Source: Taudactylus pleione
Lineage: Eukaryota > Chordata > Amphibia > Anura > Myobatrachidae
Length of the DNA: 64,000 bases
Assembly (NCBI GenBank): GCA_031769625.1
Contig: JAUIMM010000637.1
Location: forward strand, 2,147,501 to 2,211,500
Reading direction: 5' to 3'
Shown here: positions 54,234 through 64,000 of the stretch, piece by piece
Numbering within the stretch: the first letter of the stretch is position 1
Layout: every line of letters begins with the position of its first letter
Notes under the pieces: generated by a model
Seen by the model: the letters and a program-made list of their open reading frames with translations, nothing else
Told to the model about the DNA's origin: nothing
Databases searched by the model: none
Position numbers and translations under genes: made by a program

Positions 54234-55519
54234 TCACCGTTTTTTCGCCCGTTTGGATGGGGGAGGGTGGGCGCCAGACCGGGTCCGGGATGCCATCGGG
54301 CTGGCCTGTCCAGAGGCAGATGTTGTGGCCTCTGGACTAGGCACAGGGCTAGGCACATTTGGAGGATTGGCTGATGTTGTGCCAGAGGTGGAGGATCCTG
54401 ATGTTCCGGCAGGAAGGGAGGTCGGCTCCACCATGTGCTGGCAAACGAGCTGCTCCAGGGCAGTGGCGATGCGGATGTTGGCCCTGGTATTTTCCGCCAG
54501 GGCCTGACCAATGGTCACGTTGGCCGCAGCATTTTGCTCCAGGGCCTCAGCCACCCGTATCAGACTGGCGTCCATCCTCTGCAGAATCTCCGTATGGAAA
54601 TCCGATTTGAAATTGAGTTCTGTGAGGAGGCCCACTGCCTGCGAGGGGGCACGCCCTGGACTGGCTTCTGCAGGGTCCTCAGCCGGATGTACTGGTTCCT
54701 CCCCTGCAGAGCCAGCAGAAATTCTGCGGCCAAGGCTTCCCTCTGGAGCAGACTCATCCGCCTGTGTCTCTGTTGGAAAAATGAGAAAAGAGTCACATTA
54801 GAATCTACATATTGGCACAATAGCATTTCAGTGTTGGTGACATCACAATACTTACCTGGGCCAACATGAGGAGCCGCAAAGTCTGGCATGTCCGTATCCA
54901 TGTTGGACACGCCAAACACCTCCACAGGCTGCACACACCACTGTGCCAGCTCTTCTAAATCCGTCAACTCCAATGACACAGGGGTGGGACCCCCACCTGT
55001 CCCCCTTGCATGCCTAGCCCTGTCCGCGAGTTTTTGCTTTAGGCGATATTTGAAGTCGCCCCATCTGTGGGGAAAAATGGAAGCCATTATCCTTTGGTTT
55101 AAAATGGGGTTTGTTTTTAGGGGGGGCAAGGGTTTACTTACCGCCGTTTGACATCCCGGGCTAGACGGATATAATCACCCACCCTATTGACAGCAACGGC
55201 TACCTCTTCCCACATTCTCCACTTCTGGCTTAGACTCATATTCCTGTCTGCCTGTGGCAGGATGTCCACACACTTCTGGATCAAAACCTCCATCTCCTTT
55301 CTTGTGAAATGTGGCTGCCTTTTTTTTTTGGCCGCTTTGGCCAGAATACTGGGCCCAGCAGCCTCTTCCATGTCATCCTCCTCACCTATTTGTGTAAATT
55401 TACAGAATTCACAAAATCACAACTTGCCTAATCTTATGTTTCAAATTAATCATTGATAGAAAATGCATGAAAGACTTACCGCCTGACTCTTGGGCATTTT
55501 TTCCCTGGTCTGTCGCCAT
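54234..55519 (-). CDS. Harbinger Myb/SANT-like DNA-binding protein (4 exons)
   Basis: Exons on the minus strand: 55,519-55,480, 55,385-55,142, 55,064-54,856, 54,769-54,234. Every junction has GT-AG and the phases agree (1, 2, 1), giving 342 residues. The start is the ATG at 55,517-55,519 reading MATDQGKNAQESG. After an acidic stretch and a KKKR signal (33-36), residues 39-105 form a trihelix/Myb-SANT domain: HFTRKEMEVL, the Trp pair in KWRMWEEV (69, 72), NRVG, and RRWGDFKYRLKQKL (Trp 96). Middle residues are Pro/Ser/acidic. A helical region (LTELNFKSDFHTEILQRMDA, ALEQN) probably mediates oligomerisation, and the tail PPPSKRAKKR is a second nuclear signal. AATAAA is at 54,027-54,022. In zebrafish Harbinger3 the Myb-like partner brings the transposase into the nucleus and to the ends; this role is inferred here. 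Confidence 0.88.
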
Positions 55520-56550
55520 GTCTGAGGTCCAAACAAGAAATACACCAGAATTTGAATGTGTTTTCGTGACGTATTTATACATGCGTCCTTATTTTGCGGC
55601 CGCATCATTGATTGTGCGGCCCTATGATCCCTCCTTAATTTGTGCGGGAAACAAAACACTATTTATGGCTTGGTGTGTCTCAAGTCGAGGTGGCGTTTTT
55701 GGATTGTTGGAGGTTATCTTGGCTGGAGTTTATTGATTGCGTAGAAAGGAGTTGGCGGTTGGAGATTTGTTTGTTGGTTAGATTTGCGTTTTTTTTTTCC
55801 GTTATCTTTGTTGGTTTATATTTTTGGGACCTCGTTTCTTGATTTGGTAAGTTTTGTGAAGTCTAACTTTTGTTCAATTGTTGTTTCATTGTGTTTCATA
55901 TATTTTGTAATTTTTGGATCCATAATTTCTTCTATTTTAGATTTTGTTTATTTTCGACCCCAAAGACCTTTTGATTTTGAATCTTAGATATTTGCTCTTG
56001 GTAAGTCCATTTTTTATCTTGTATTTGCAAACTAATTAGCGCATTTTTAGTAGTTACTCTTGTGACTTGTATTAGCGAACTAATTAGCGCATTTTTAGTA
56101 GTTACTCTTGACTTGTATTAGCGAACTAATTAGCGCATTTTTAGTAGTTACTCTTGTGACTTGTATTAGCGAACTAATTAGCGCATTTTAAACAGCTTAA
56201 TAATCATTCTAACTTTTTGGTGGTTTATCTTTCGCTTTTTGAGCCAACATTTCGACCCGTTTTGATGTACTGTGTTAAATGTCGCTTTGCGGTTTTGCTA
56301 AATGGGTGTTTGGCATATTTTAACTTTGGTCTAGCACAAAATTTATAAACAAAAATGCACAGAGTGAAATGTGTCAAGTAATTTTGGTGTTTATTTTCAG
56401 TTTGGTCGTATCATGACAATACCCCGGCATGTAAGCAGCAATGGATGGTATCATCAAGCTAAGTTGTTTTAATATAGTTTTGGGTTGGGTCAAAAGCCTT
56501 ACTTTGAAATCTTTGAATTTCAGGTTGATCTGGGGCGGATTGTTCTGGCC
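55520..56550. promoter_or_regulatory. divergent promoter region between Myb and transposase genes
   Basis: The Myb gene reads left and the transposase right, so this 1-kb AT-rich interval should hold both promoters and 5' UTRs. It contains a tandem repeat (56,015-56,190) and acceptor-like sites TTTATTTTCAG (to 56,400) and TTTGAATTTCAG (to 56,523). A leading non-coding exon for the transposase is therefore likely. Promoter positions were not resolved. Confidence 0.5.
56015..56190. repeat. 46-49 bp tandem repeat in the Harbinger promoter region
   Basis: AACTAATTAGCGCATTTTTA begins at 56,029, 56,078 and 56,124, with a final partial copy at 56,172. The intervening AGTAGTTACTCTTGTGACTT and GTATTAGCG are shared; one unit lacks three bases. 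Repeated sites between divergent promoters could bind the Myb protein (speculative). Confidence 0.9.
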
Positions 56551-57672
56551 ATGCTCCCGGAAGCCGACCAACCTCAATCTCATCCCAGGCGTAGGCATCG
56601 TAGGCATGCAAGGCCCCAGATATTTCGAACACGTGTCACCCTTTTTGGAATGCCCGATGATGAGGTTTTAAGACGCTACCGTCTACCTCCCAAAATCATC
56701 ATAGACACTCTCTCATTAATAGAAAGTGATCTTGAGCGGCAAATTGACAGTCCAACAGCAATACCACCACTGACGCAATTTATGGCGGTGTTACATTTCT
56801 GTGCCTCAGGATCATTTCAAACAACGGTGGGAATAGTGGCGGGCATCTTCCAATCCTCCTTTTCCCGGATCCTGAGGGCAGTGATGGAGGCACTTTTCAA
56901 GCACCTCCATCATTTTATTCAAATGCCTTTGGATATGGGTGCCCTTAGTGTGGCCAAGGCCAATTTTTACCAAATAGCTGGCTTCCCACACATAATAGGG
57001 GTTGTGGATGGTACTCACATACCACTTCAGCCTCCAGCATGGCTGGAGGCAATATTTAGAAACAGGAAACACTATCACTCCCTGAATGTAATGGTGGTAT
57101 GTTATGCCTCCCTCCAGATCCTGTCCCTGAATGCTAAATTACCAGGAAGTGCACATGACTCCTTCGTCATCCGGCAATCAGGGATATGGCAGAAATTAAC
57201 CAACCTACAAGCTGGTGATGCGTGGCTTCTGGGTAAGTGGAGACCTTTAGTACATAACAATGTTAAGCTTGATACACAGTGTTCCTGATGTTGTCTCTTA
57301 TTTTTCACAGGAGACAGTGGATACCCTTGCATGTCCTGGCTGCTCACTCCTTATTTGGCTCCCACACCAGGCACACAAAGTGAGTATAATTCCGCACTTA
57401 CAGCCACCAGGCAAGTGGTGGAGTGCTGTATCGGCCTTTTAAAAGGCCGATTCAGATGCCTCCACCGCTCTGGTGGCGAGCTCATGTATTTGCCGGATAT
57501 GGTGTCGAAAATTGTGGTCCTGTGTGGGATATTTCACAACATCGCCATAAGGAGTGGTGTCCCAATGCAGCCAGAGGATGCCTTACCTGAGGATGGCCCC
57601 CCCGAGGTTGGTCGGAGGTCAGTATGTGGGGGGGCCATACGCGATGATGTGGTGGCCAGATTTTTTAGGTAA
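56551..57672 (+). CDS. Harbinger DDE transposase (HARBI1-like, 2 exons)
   Basis: Exons 56,551-57,232 and 57,311-57,672, joined across a 78-bp GT-AG intron, encode 347 residues. The ATG at 56,551 lies in GGCCATGC just after an acceptor-like CAG, so it probably opens the first coding exon. Motifs of the DDE_Tnp_4/HARBI1 family: FRTRVTLFGMPDDEVLRRYR (N-terminal), FYQIAGFPHIIGVVDGTHI with Asp153, YHSLNVMVVC, LPGSAHDSFVIRQS with Asp203, LLGDSGYPC with Asp229, and RQVVECCIGLLKGRFRCL with Glu265. Either Asp203 or Asp229 is the second catalytic acid. All conserved acids are present and no stop interrupts the frame. The stop TAA overlaps a GTAAGT, so an extra 3' exon cannot be excluded. AATAAA is at 58,023-58,028. 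It would cut and rejoin element ends, with the Myb partner. Confidence 0.92.
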
Positions 57673-58498
57673 GTTTGACCAAAACTACAGTGTTTATACC
57701 TAATGTGTTTGTGTTTGTTTGCGAACATCTAATTTATTTTTATTTTTTTCTCCATCTTCTGTTTGTTCACATAATCTTTGGCACTCCAACGCTCACTACT
57801 TCCTGCTACCCTTACCAAACCTGGATCTGGTGATTTGGGGCATATATTCTGGAACCCATATCGCAACGCCATGTATGTGGAATCATGTTGGCATGGTCCT
57901 TCGTCAACCAGTTCTTGATTGTTTTTTTAATTTAAATATTTTATTTGTATGTGTTGTATTTGAGTTTATCACTGTGTTTTTTTTTGAGGGAGTGACCACT
58001 TTGATTTCTCATTTATGTTGTGAATAAATGTTTGGAGAGTGAAATGGTCTTCCTTTTTTTGGACGTTAACAGCAAGTGTAACCTGGTTAACACACCTTAC
58101 ATTTGACTAAGGGGTAATCCAGTACTGACACCAGTTGATGTAAACTGAAATATGTTTTCAGGTTCCCAACCCACACCAAAAGGAAGCCTGTCCAAACCTT
58201 TGGATTTGGAAGATTGGCCTAAGCAGCTTGCACACCAACTAGGAACCTGTAAAATGTAGAAATATCTAATTGACACTACACCCAAAAAGGGAAATGACAT
58301 TGTTACTGTTCTGTGTTTCTTGTGGCTGTTTTACATACAAATACAAAACACAATCTAACTTTTAAAAAAGGGAAATCTTTGCAGGAACAGTCAACTTATG
58401 TCAGGGAAATTTTTTTTTTGTTTTGGAAAAAAAGAATGAGCCAGAACGTATATTCGAAATCAACAATTTATTTAGAAAACGAAAAAAATAAAAAAAAA

Positions 58499-59871
58499 CT
58501 ACTGGCGAAGGATGCCAGACAGCCGGTCAAGGCCCACAAGAACGCCAATGACATGTTGGCGCATCTGGCCAACACATTCGACCACCTCTTGCCGACGCCT
58601 CTGTTCCTCTGTGGGTGAGAAAAGTGTGTGGATTAATAAAACAATAGGGAATCCACATAAAAAAAAAAAAAACACAACAAAATCACTCCTAAACCTAAAA
58701 AAAAAAAACCAAAACAAAAAGGGGGTGCTGCCAAAAATACAAGGCCTATGTACAAATTCCCACAGGTGTGATATGTGTATGTTGAAACCAGCAGGAAGAG
58801 GTAAAGGCAAACTGCTAAATCACCAAAAGTAAACCCAAAAATCACGAATAAAGGCACGACACATGATTACATACAAACAGTTTGTGCTTAAAAAAAATGC
58901 GAAAGAAAAACATACCGGGAGCCAAAACGGGAGCTCCGGAAGTCCCTCCATGTTCTTCCTCGGAGGAGCCTTCATTCCCCAAAGAACGGGGAGGGGTAAT
59001 GACGGACTCCGGGGAGGGGGTAATTGGAAGAGGGGTGGGTGGAGGAGAGGGGGAAGTGGGACGGAGGGGAATGAGGCCCGACAGTTCCGGGAGAGGGTCT
59101 GGGAAGGCTGGGGAGGAGTGGGGTATAGGGGAAATATTTGGGGTGGAGTGTTGGCTGGGGGTTGGGGATAGTGGCCGGGAACGCCGTCTGGCCGGACGGT
59201 GACGGCGTAGTCTTGGCTGTCCACCTAAAATATGTCAAAGAAATTGAGGTTAGTTTCTGGCCAAATCCGGGCCCAAATAAAAAACCAAAAACCACCAACA
59301 AAAAACATGCAAATAGGAGTAGAATGAAAAAAACAGAAATAGAGGGAAAACATGCACACGCAGATATGAGGACAAATAATAAATAGGACAGACAGGAAAA
59401 CATGCACACGCAGATATGAGGACAAATAATAAATAGGACAGACAGGAAAACATGCACACGCAGATATGAGGACAAATAATAAATAGGACAGACAGGAAAA
59501 CATGCACAGGCAGATATGAGGACAAATAATAAATAGGACAGACAGGAAAACATGCACACGCAGATATGAGGACAAATAATAAATAGGACAGACAGGAAAA
59601 CATGCACACGCAGTTTGCCCCACAAACACAAACATGAAAACCACAATACATAACACTTACTTTCCAGTATCTGCATGCGAAAGCATGCCAGCAAGCCTAA
59701 GGACCGCAGGCGGGACCGTGCCTCCGCATACGCGGAGCGCTTCTGCCGGTTGGTGATGGGTGGAGGCTGGCTGGTGATACGGCGATCCATCACCTCCGTA
59801 AGCACCAGCAGCTCGCGCCTGGTGAATGCGGAGGCTCTCATGATGGCAATGGAGTTTTTCATACAAAACAT
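58499..59871 (-). CDS. third Harbinger gene: small divergent Myb-like protein (3 exons)
   Basis: Exons on the minus strand: 59,871-59,661, 59,224-58,916, 58,608-58,499. Junctions GAAA|GTAAGT, TTTTAG|GTGG, CCCG|GTATGT and CCACAG|AGG are consensus-like, and phase 1 is kept at both introns. The result is 209 residues (199 from the ATG at 59,841). Residues 15-70 read SAFTRRELLVLTEVMDRR ... KRSAYAEARSRLRSLG. They align in spacing with HFTRKEMEVL ... WEEVAVAVNRVG of the neighbouring Myb protein but lack its Trp residues. A basic run RLRRHRPARRRSRP and a Pro/Ser/acidic middle follow. The C-terminal helix EEQRRRQEVVECVGQMRQHV ends in LSGILRQ and could pair as a coiled coil. AATAAA is at 58,472-58,467. 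Function unknown; a paralogous DNA-binding or regulatory partner is the simplest reading. It could instead be an unrelated captured ORF. Confidence 0.72.
59343..59622. repeat. 50-bp minisatellite in intron 1 of the third gene
   Basis: About 5.5 units of GGAAAACATGCACACGCAGA followed by TATGAGGACAAATAATAAAT and AGGACAGACA. One unit has CACAGG instead of CACACG. The near identity of units shows a recent expansion. It lies wholly between donor 59,660 and acceptor 59,225; the long minus-strand frames through it come from repetition. Confidence 0.97.
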
Positions 59872-59899
59872 TTTTGATAAAGTGTGCAAAAAATTGCTG

Positions 59900-60513
59900 A
59901 TTGGCTAAAGTATTTTGGAAATTAACAGGAGCAATTTTATTGGTTAGTGTATGAGTCATGTGTTCAACAGGGCCAGAAATCTCTGGAGAGTATTGATAGG
60001 CTTGATGCAGTGACATGCGTAAGCAAATTTACAAAAAGAAATGAACCCCGGGAAATATGCGGGGATCCACAGCAATAGAACAATTGTTTAATTGTGGTTC
60101 ACATGTTTTTTGAACAATAAAAGCGAATGTTCCACCCGTACGTATTCTGCGGGTAAACACAAACATGGACAAGAGTAAAGTTTCTTGCATTGTGTTGAAA
60201 AAAAAAAACAATTAAGCTAATTGATACATTGATTGGCATGATACGATTGAGGGAGGTAGGCAGAATAAAGGAGCAGGTAATCGACATCTGACAAGGCCAC
60301 TTCCGGTTTCACTTGTGCGTGCGTTCCCTTCAAGCCATTTCGGGGATGTACGCTCGCTATTTCGCACGCTCGTTAGTTAGAGGAGGGGTCGCCTGAGTTT
60401 AGGGAGGAATTTTAGATGCGAACGAAAATACGAGCGAGCCATTGAATTTAAATAATTTTGTACGTACGCCTAACGTACGTGCGCCCGCTTGCGAGTGGGT
60501 CTGAATGAGGGCC
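59900..60513. promoter_or_regulatory. right subterminal region of the Harbinger
   Basis: Upstream region of the third gene and the right transposon end. From the end inward (inverted strand) it reads GGCCCTCATTCAGACCCACT then CGCAAGCGGGCGC, with CGTACGTTAGGCGTACGTAC and several GAGCG / CGCTCG motifs. The first part matches H3 (12,717) over about 24 bases. Confidence 0.6.
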
Positions 60514-60649
60514 TAAGTTCAGTAATGTTTTAATACAACATCCCACTAAGCTATCACTGAGAATTTACATGCATGTAGTTTGTGGAGAGTGCACTTTCAG
60601 TGGCCTATTAATCAAGGAAAGGAAACTGCGCCATATATAAATATATAGC

Positions 60650-60695
60650 CCATGGTGGCTGGGTGCTGAGTGTCACAGGCATGTAACCTAGATAC

Positions 60696-60733
<38 letters not shown>

Positions 60734-60735
60734 TA
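60650..60735. repeat. direct repeat of the left flank and (TA)n microsatellite
   Basis: CCATGGTGGCTGGGTGCTGA plus GTGTCACAGGCAT (60,650-60,682) is an exact 33-bp copy of 53,053-53,085. A (TA)n run follows at 60,700-60,731. Confidence 0.85.
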
Positions 60736-63700
60736 GGGGTGTGCACCGGCCACTTTTCGTGTTTTGTGTTTTGGTTTTGGATCTGGATCTTTCTTCGTGT
60801 TTTGGATCTGGATTGGTTTTGCCAAAACCACCCTTCCGTGTTTTGGGTTCTGGGTTTTGTGTTTTGGATCTGTATTTTTTTTAAAAAAAGCATAAAAACA
60901 GCTAAAATCACAGAATTTGTAGGTTTTTCTGCTCCTATGCTATTATTAACCTCAATAACCTTAATTTCCACTCATTTCCAGTCTATTCTGAACACCTCAC
61001 ACCTCACAATAGTGTTTTTATGTCCAAAACGTTGCACCGAGGTAGCTGGATGACTATGCTAAGCGACACGAGTGGGCGGCACAAACACGTGACCCATCTA
61101 GGCGTGAAACTGCAGTGGCAGACAGGATGGCAGTTTGAAAAACTAGGCCCCAAACTGTACATAATGCAAAGAAAAAAAAGAGGTGCAAGATGGAATTGTC
61201 CTTGGGCCCTCCCACCCACCCTTATGTTGTATAAACAGGACATGCACACTTTAACAAACCAATCATTTCAGCGCCAGGGTCTGCCACACAACTGTGGCTG
61301 AAATGATTGGTTCGTTTGGGCCCCCACAAAACAAGCTGGCAATTAATGTGTCCCTGCACAAACTGGCTCTATGGAGGCAAGATGTCATCCTCATCCTCCT
61401 CATCCACCGATTCCTCACCCTCTTCAGTGTGTACATCCTCATCCTCACAAAGTATTAACTCGTCCCCACTTGAATCCACCACCACAGGTCCCTCTGTACC
61501 TTCTGGAGGCTGGTCTCCCTGGAAGAGCTGATAATTCATTTTGATGAACATCATCTTCTCCACATTCTGTGGAAGCAACCTCCTACGCCTTTCGCTGACA
61601 AGGTTCCCGGCTGCACTAAACACTCTTTCGGAGTACACACTGGAGGGGGGGCAACTCAGGTAAAATAGAGCCAGTTTGTACAGGGGCCTCCAAATTGCCT
61701 CTTTTTCCTGCCAGTACAGGTATGGACTGTCTGCCATGCCTACTTGGATGCTGTCACCGATGTAATCCTCCACCATTCTGTCAATGGTGACAGTATCATA
61801 TGCAGTGACAGTAGACATGTCAGAAATTGTTGCCAGGTCCTTCAGTCCGGACCAGATGTCCAAACTTGGTCCTGCCTGCCCTGCATCACCGCCAGCGGGT
61901 TGCTTAGGATACCTAAGTTTTTTCCTGGCAGCCCCAGTTGCAGGAGAAAATGAAGAAGGAGCCGTTGAACGTGTCACGTTCCGCTTCAGCTGACAGTGTG
62001 TTCACCAGCAGGTCTTTGCACCTCTGCAGGCTTGTGTCGGCCGGAAAGAGAGACACCACATAGGCTTTAAACCTAGGATCGAGCACGGTGGCCAAAACGT
62101 AGTGGTCTGATTTCAACAGATTGACCACCCTGGAATCCTGGCAAAGCGAATGAAGGGCTTCATCCACAAGTCCCACATGCCGAGCGGAATCGCTCCGTCT
62201 TAGCTCCTCCTTCACTTTCTCCAGCTGCTTCTGCAAAAGCCTGATGAGGGGAATGACCTGACTCAAGCTGGCTGTGTCTGAACTGACTTCACGTGTGGCA
62301 AGTTCGAAGGGCTGGAGAACCTTGCACAACACGGAAATCATTCTCCACTGCGCTTGAGTCAGGTGCATACCCCCTCCTTTGCCTATGTCATAGGTGGATG
62401 TATAGGCTTGTATGGCCTTTTGCTGCTCCTCCATCCTCTGAAGCATATAGAGGGGTTGAGTTCCACCGCGTCACAACCTCTTGCTTCAGGTGATGGCGGG
62501 GCAGGTTCAAGAGTGTTTGCTGGCGCTCCAGTCTTCGGCACGCAGTCGCTGAATGGTGAAAGTGGCCAGAAATTTTTTCGGGCCACCCAAAGCGTCTCCT
62601 GCACGCCCCTGTCGCTTTTCAGAAAATTCTGCACCACCAAGTTTATTGTGTGAGCAAAACATGGGACGTGCTGGAATTTGCCCAGATGTAATGCCCGCAC
62701 AATATTGGTGGCGTTGTCAGATATCACAAATCCCCAGGAGAGTCTAAGTGGGGTAAGCACTGGGCGATGATTTCCCTCAGTTTCTCTAAGAGGTTGTCGG
62801 CGGTGTTCCTCTTACTGAAACCGGTGATACACAGCGTAGCCTGCCTTGTAACGAGCTGGCATTTCTGAGATGCTGCTACTGGTGATGCTGCTGCTGTTGC
62901 TGCGTAAGGTGATACATCTACCCAGTGGGCTGTCACAGTCATATAGTCCTTAGTCTGCCCTGTTCCACTTGTCACATGTCCGTGGTTAAGTGGACATTGT
63001 GTACAACGGCATTTTTCAGGACACTGAGGACACTTTTTCTGACGTTTCTGTACAGTCTCGGTATCGCCTGCCTAGTGAAGTGGAATCTAGACGGATTTGG
63101 AACCGGGGACACACTACCTCCCATCAATTGTCTAAATCCCACTGCACTAATGGCGGATACCGGACGCACGTCTAACACCAACATAGCAGTCAAGGCCTCA
63201 GTTATACGTTTTGCTTCAGGATGACTGCTGTCGTACTTCATCCTCCTCGCTAAGGACTGTTGGAGGGTTCAATTGTTTAGTAAAAGTAGTGGTGTTCCTA
63301 CTTCCTCTCTGGGATGATGAACGACTCCCAGCCGCAGCAACAGCAGCAGCGGCAGCAGTAGGCGTAGCAATGCAGGATCCTCCGGAGGAATCCCGGATAG
63401 GAGAGTCAGTCATGCCAGTGACATGGCCTGCAGGACTACTTCCGATCCTAACTAAGGAGGAAATTGACGAGGAGGGAGTTGACGTGTGGTTTGCAGGCGC
63501 TTGGATACAACAGGACAACGGGATTTAGGTGTCCCTGGACTGCTTACGGTCTTAGCCAAAGTTTCTGAACTTGACAGTAACTTTTTATGAACGCGCTGCA
63601 GGTGCCGTATAAGGGAGGATGTTCCTAGGTGGTTGACGTCCCTACCCCTACTTATTTCACCTTTACATATGGTACATATGGCAAGACAGTTGTTGTCCGG

Positions 63701-64000
63701 ATTTGGATAGAAATATTGCCAGACCAAAGAGGTGGAATGTTTGGTCTTCTGCCCAGGCATGACCGTGATGGGCTTTTTCATCCCACGGACAACAACTGTC
63801 TCCCCCCGGAGCCTGATTTAAAACAAACCACATCACCATCAGAATCCTCCTCGCCACTTCCTCCTCAGCGCCAGCTACACCAGTATCCTCATCCTGTTGT
63901 ACTTCAACAGTGACATCTTCAATTTGCATATCAGCAAGTGGGACTGTGGGTGCTCCCTTTCAGCACTTGCAGGGGGCGTGCAAATGGTGGAAAGAGCCAC
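60734..64000 (-). mobile_element. hAT transposon, runs off the window
   Basis: Inserted at the (TA)n run. Its end CTAGGGGTGTGCACCGGCCA is followed by repeated GTGTTTTGG / TTTTGGATCTGGATC subterminal motifs. A decayed minus-strand hAT transposase occupies 61,369-63,781, and coding-like sequence continues to the window edge. The other terminus and target duplication lie outside. Confidence 0.75.
61369..63781 (-). pseudogene. hAT transposase (ZBED-like), multiply frameshifted
   Basis: Reading from 63,781 down. A BED zinc finger comes first: WQYFYPNPDNNCLAICTICK ... HLQRVHKKLL (Cys pair, then His pair). Next is the region ending HLTTDM, where the conserved T-D-x-W-T-S motif with the first catalytic Asp is broken by a one-base loss at about 62,972. 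Then come SDNATNIVRALHLGKFQHVP with CFAHTINLVVQNFL (C..H motif), TQAQWRMISVLCKVLQPFEL, LATVLDPRFKAY, and finally the hATC dimerisation domain SSVYSERVFSAAGNLVSERR with LLPQNVEKMMFIKMN. The order is that of full-length hAT transposases, but pieces lie in at least four frame switches (near 63,240-63,450, 62,975, 62,750, 62,440, 61,960). It would be inactive. Confidence 0.88.

Larger units (their letters stand above)
53211..60513. mobile_element. autonomous PIF/Harbinger transposon, three genes
   Basis: The termini GGCCCTCATTCAGA and TCTGAATGAGGGCC are a perfect 14-bp inverted repeat. TAA is duplicated on both sides (53,208-53,210; 60,514-60,516), the classical Harbinger target. The 7.3-kb interior holds a DDE transposase on the plus strand (56,551-57,672), a Myb/SANT protein on the minus strand (54,234-55,519) and a third minus-strand gene (58,499-59,871). 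All three have open, phase-consistent spliced frames and AATAAA signals, so the copy looks young. Known animal Harbingers carry transposase and Myb-like genes; the third gene is unexpected to me. Confidence 0.93.

Noticed and set aside
58028..58440. Additional 3' exon of the Harbinger transposase
   Set aside because: The GTAAGT overlapping the stop is donor-like, but no acceptor with a family-like C-terminus was found before AATAAA at 58,023. The 347-residue end is typical.
58972..59889. 305-codon minus-strand frame with CLSYLLFVLISACAC repeats
   Set aside because: Most of it is the intronic 50-bp repeat. The real gene uses splice sites at 59,660/59,225 and a different frame for the proline-rich exon.
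1..64000. tRNA, rRNA or snRNA genes
   Set aside because: No cloverleaf with A and B boxes, no rRNA core sequence and no U-snRNA Sm-site arrangement was recognised; a covariance-model scan was not possible.

Overview
The window reads as eukaryotic, most likely an anuran amphibian (inference). It has short consensus-splice introns, AATAAA signals, and a very dense mix of DIRS, PIF/Harbinger, hAT, CR1/L2-like LINE, Ty1/copia and MITE sequence. There is no operon structure and no recognisable rRNA or tRNA gene. I find no host protein-coding gene I can defend; nearly every coding signal belongs to a mobile element. Species cannot be fixed from sequence alone.

Layout. 1-14,500: layered MITEs and non-autonomous hAT elements, including three copies (8845-9216, 11405-11936, 12717-13266) of an unusual element built from consecutive short hairpins. 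14,545-17,686: a 5'-truncated, broken DIRS element (RT, RNase H, tyrosine recombinase, inverted repeats at the 3' end). 17,687-25,600: more hairpin-chain MITEs, a LINE remnant with an internal minisatellite, and telomere-like repeats inside interspersed elements. 25,699-30,425: a fossil Ty1/copia element with LTR, primer-binding site and gag/protease/integrase pieces, split by nested MITEs and abutting an antisense LINE RT remnant. 33,463-38,736: a 5.3-kb satellite of about 142 units of 37 bp with higher-order structure. 41,394-42,763: a MITE with a complete hairpin-chain element nested in it. 44,424-45,905: another hairpin-rich element with a hAT element nested in it. 53,211-60,513: a complete PIF/Harbinger transposon with TIRs and a TAA target duplication. 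60,734 to the window end: a decayed hAT transposon on the minus strand.

Two things stand out. First, the Harbinger carries three apparently intact spliced genes instead of the usual two: a DDE transposase (+), a Myb/SANT protein (-), and a third small protein (-) whose N-terminus resembles a second, divergent Myb-like domain. Second, several MITE families consist almost wholly of back-to-back hairpins whose arms differ between copies yet remain self-complementary. The ends of one such family match one end of the autonomous Harbinger, so the Harbinger is the likely source of its mobilisation.

In the Harbinger, the transposase should cut DNA and the Myb protein should bind the subterminal DNA and recruit the transposase (known for Harbinger3 of zebrafish). 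The third protein may be a partner or competitor (inference). Many non-autonomous relatives in the window carry GGSCCTSATTCAG-like ends and 3-bp duplications.
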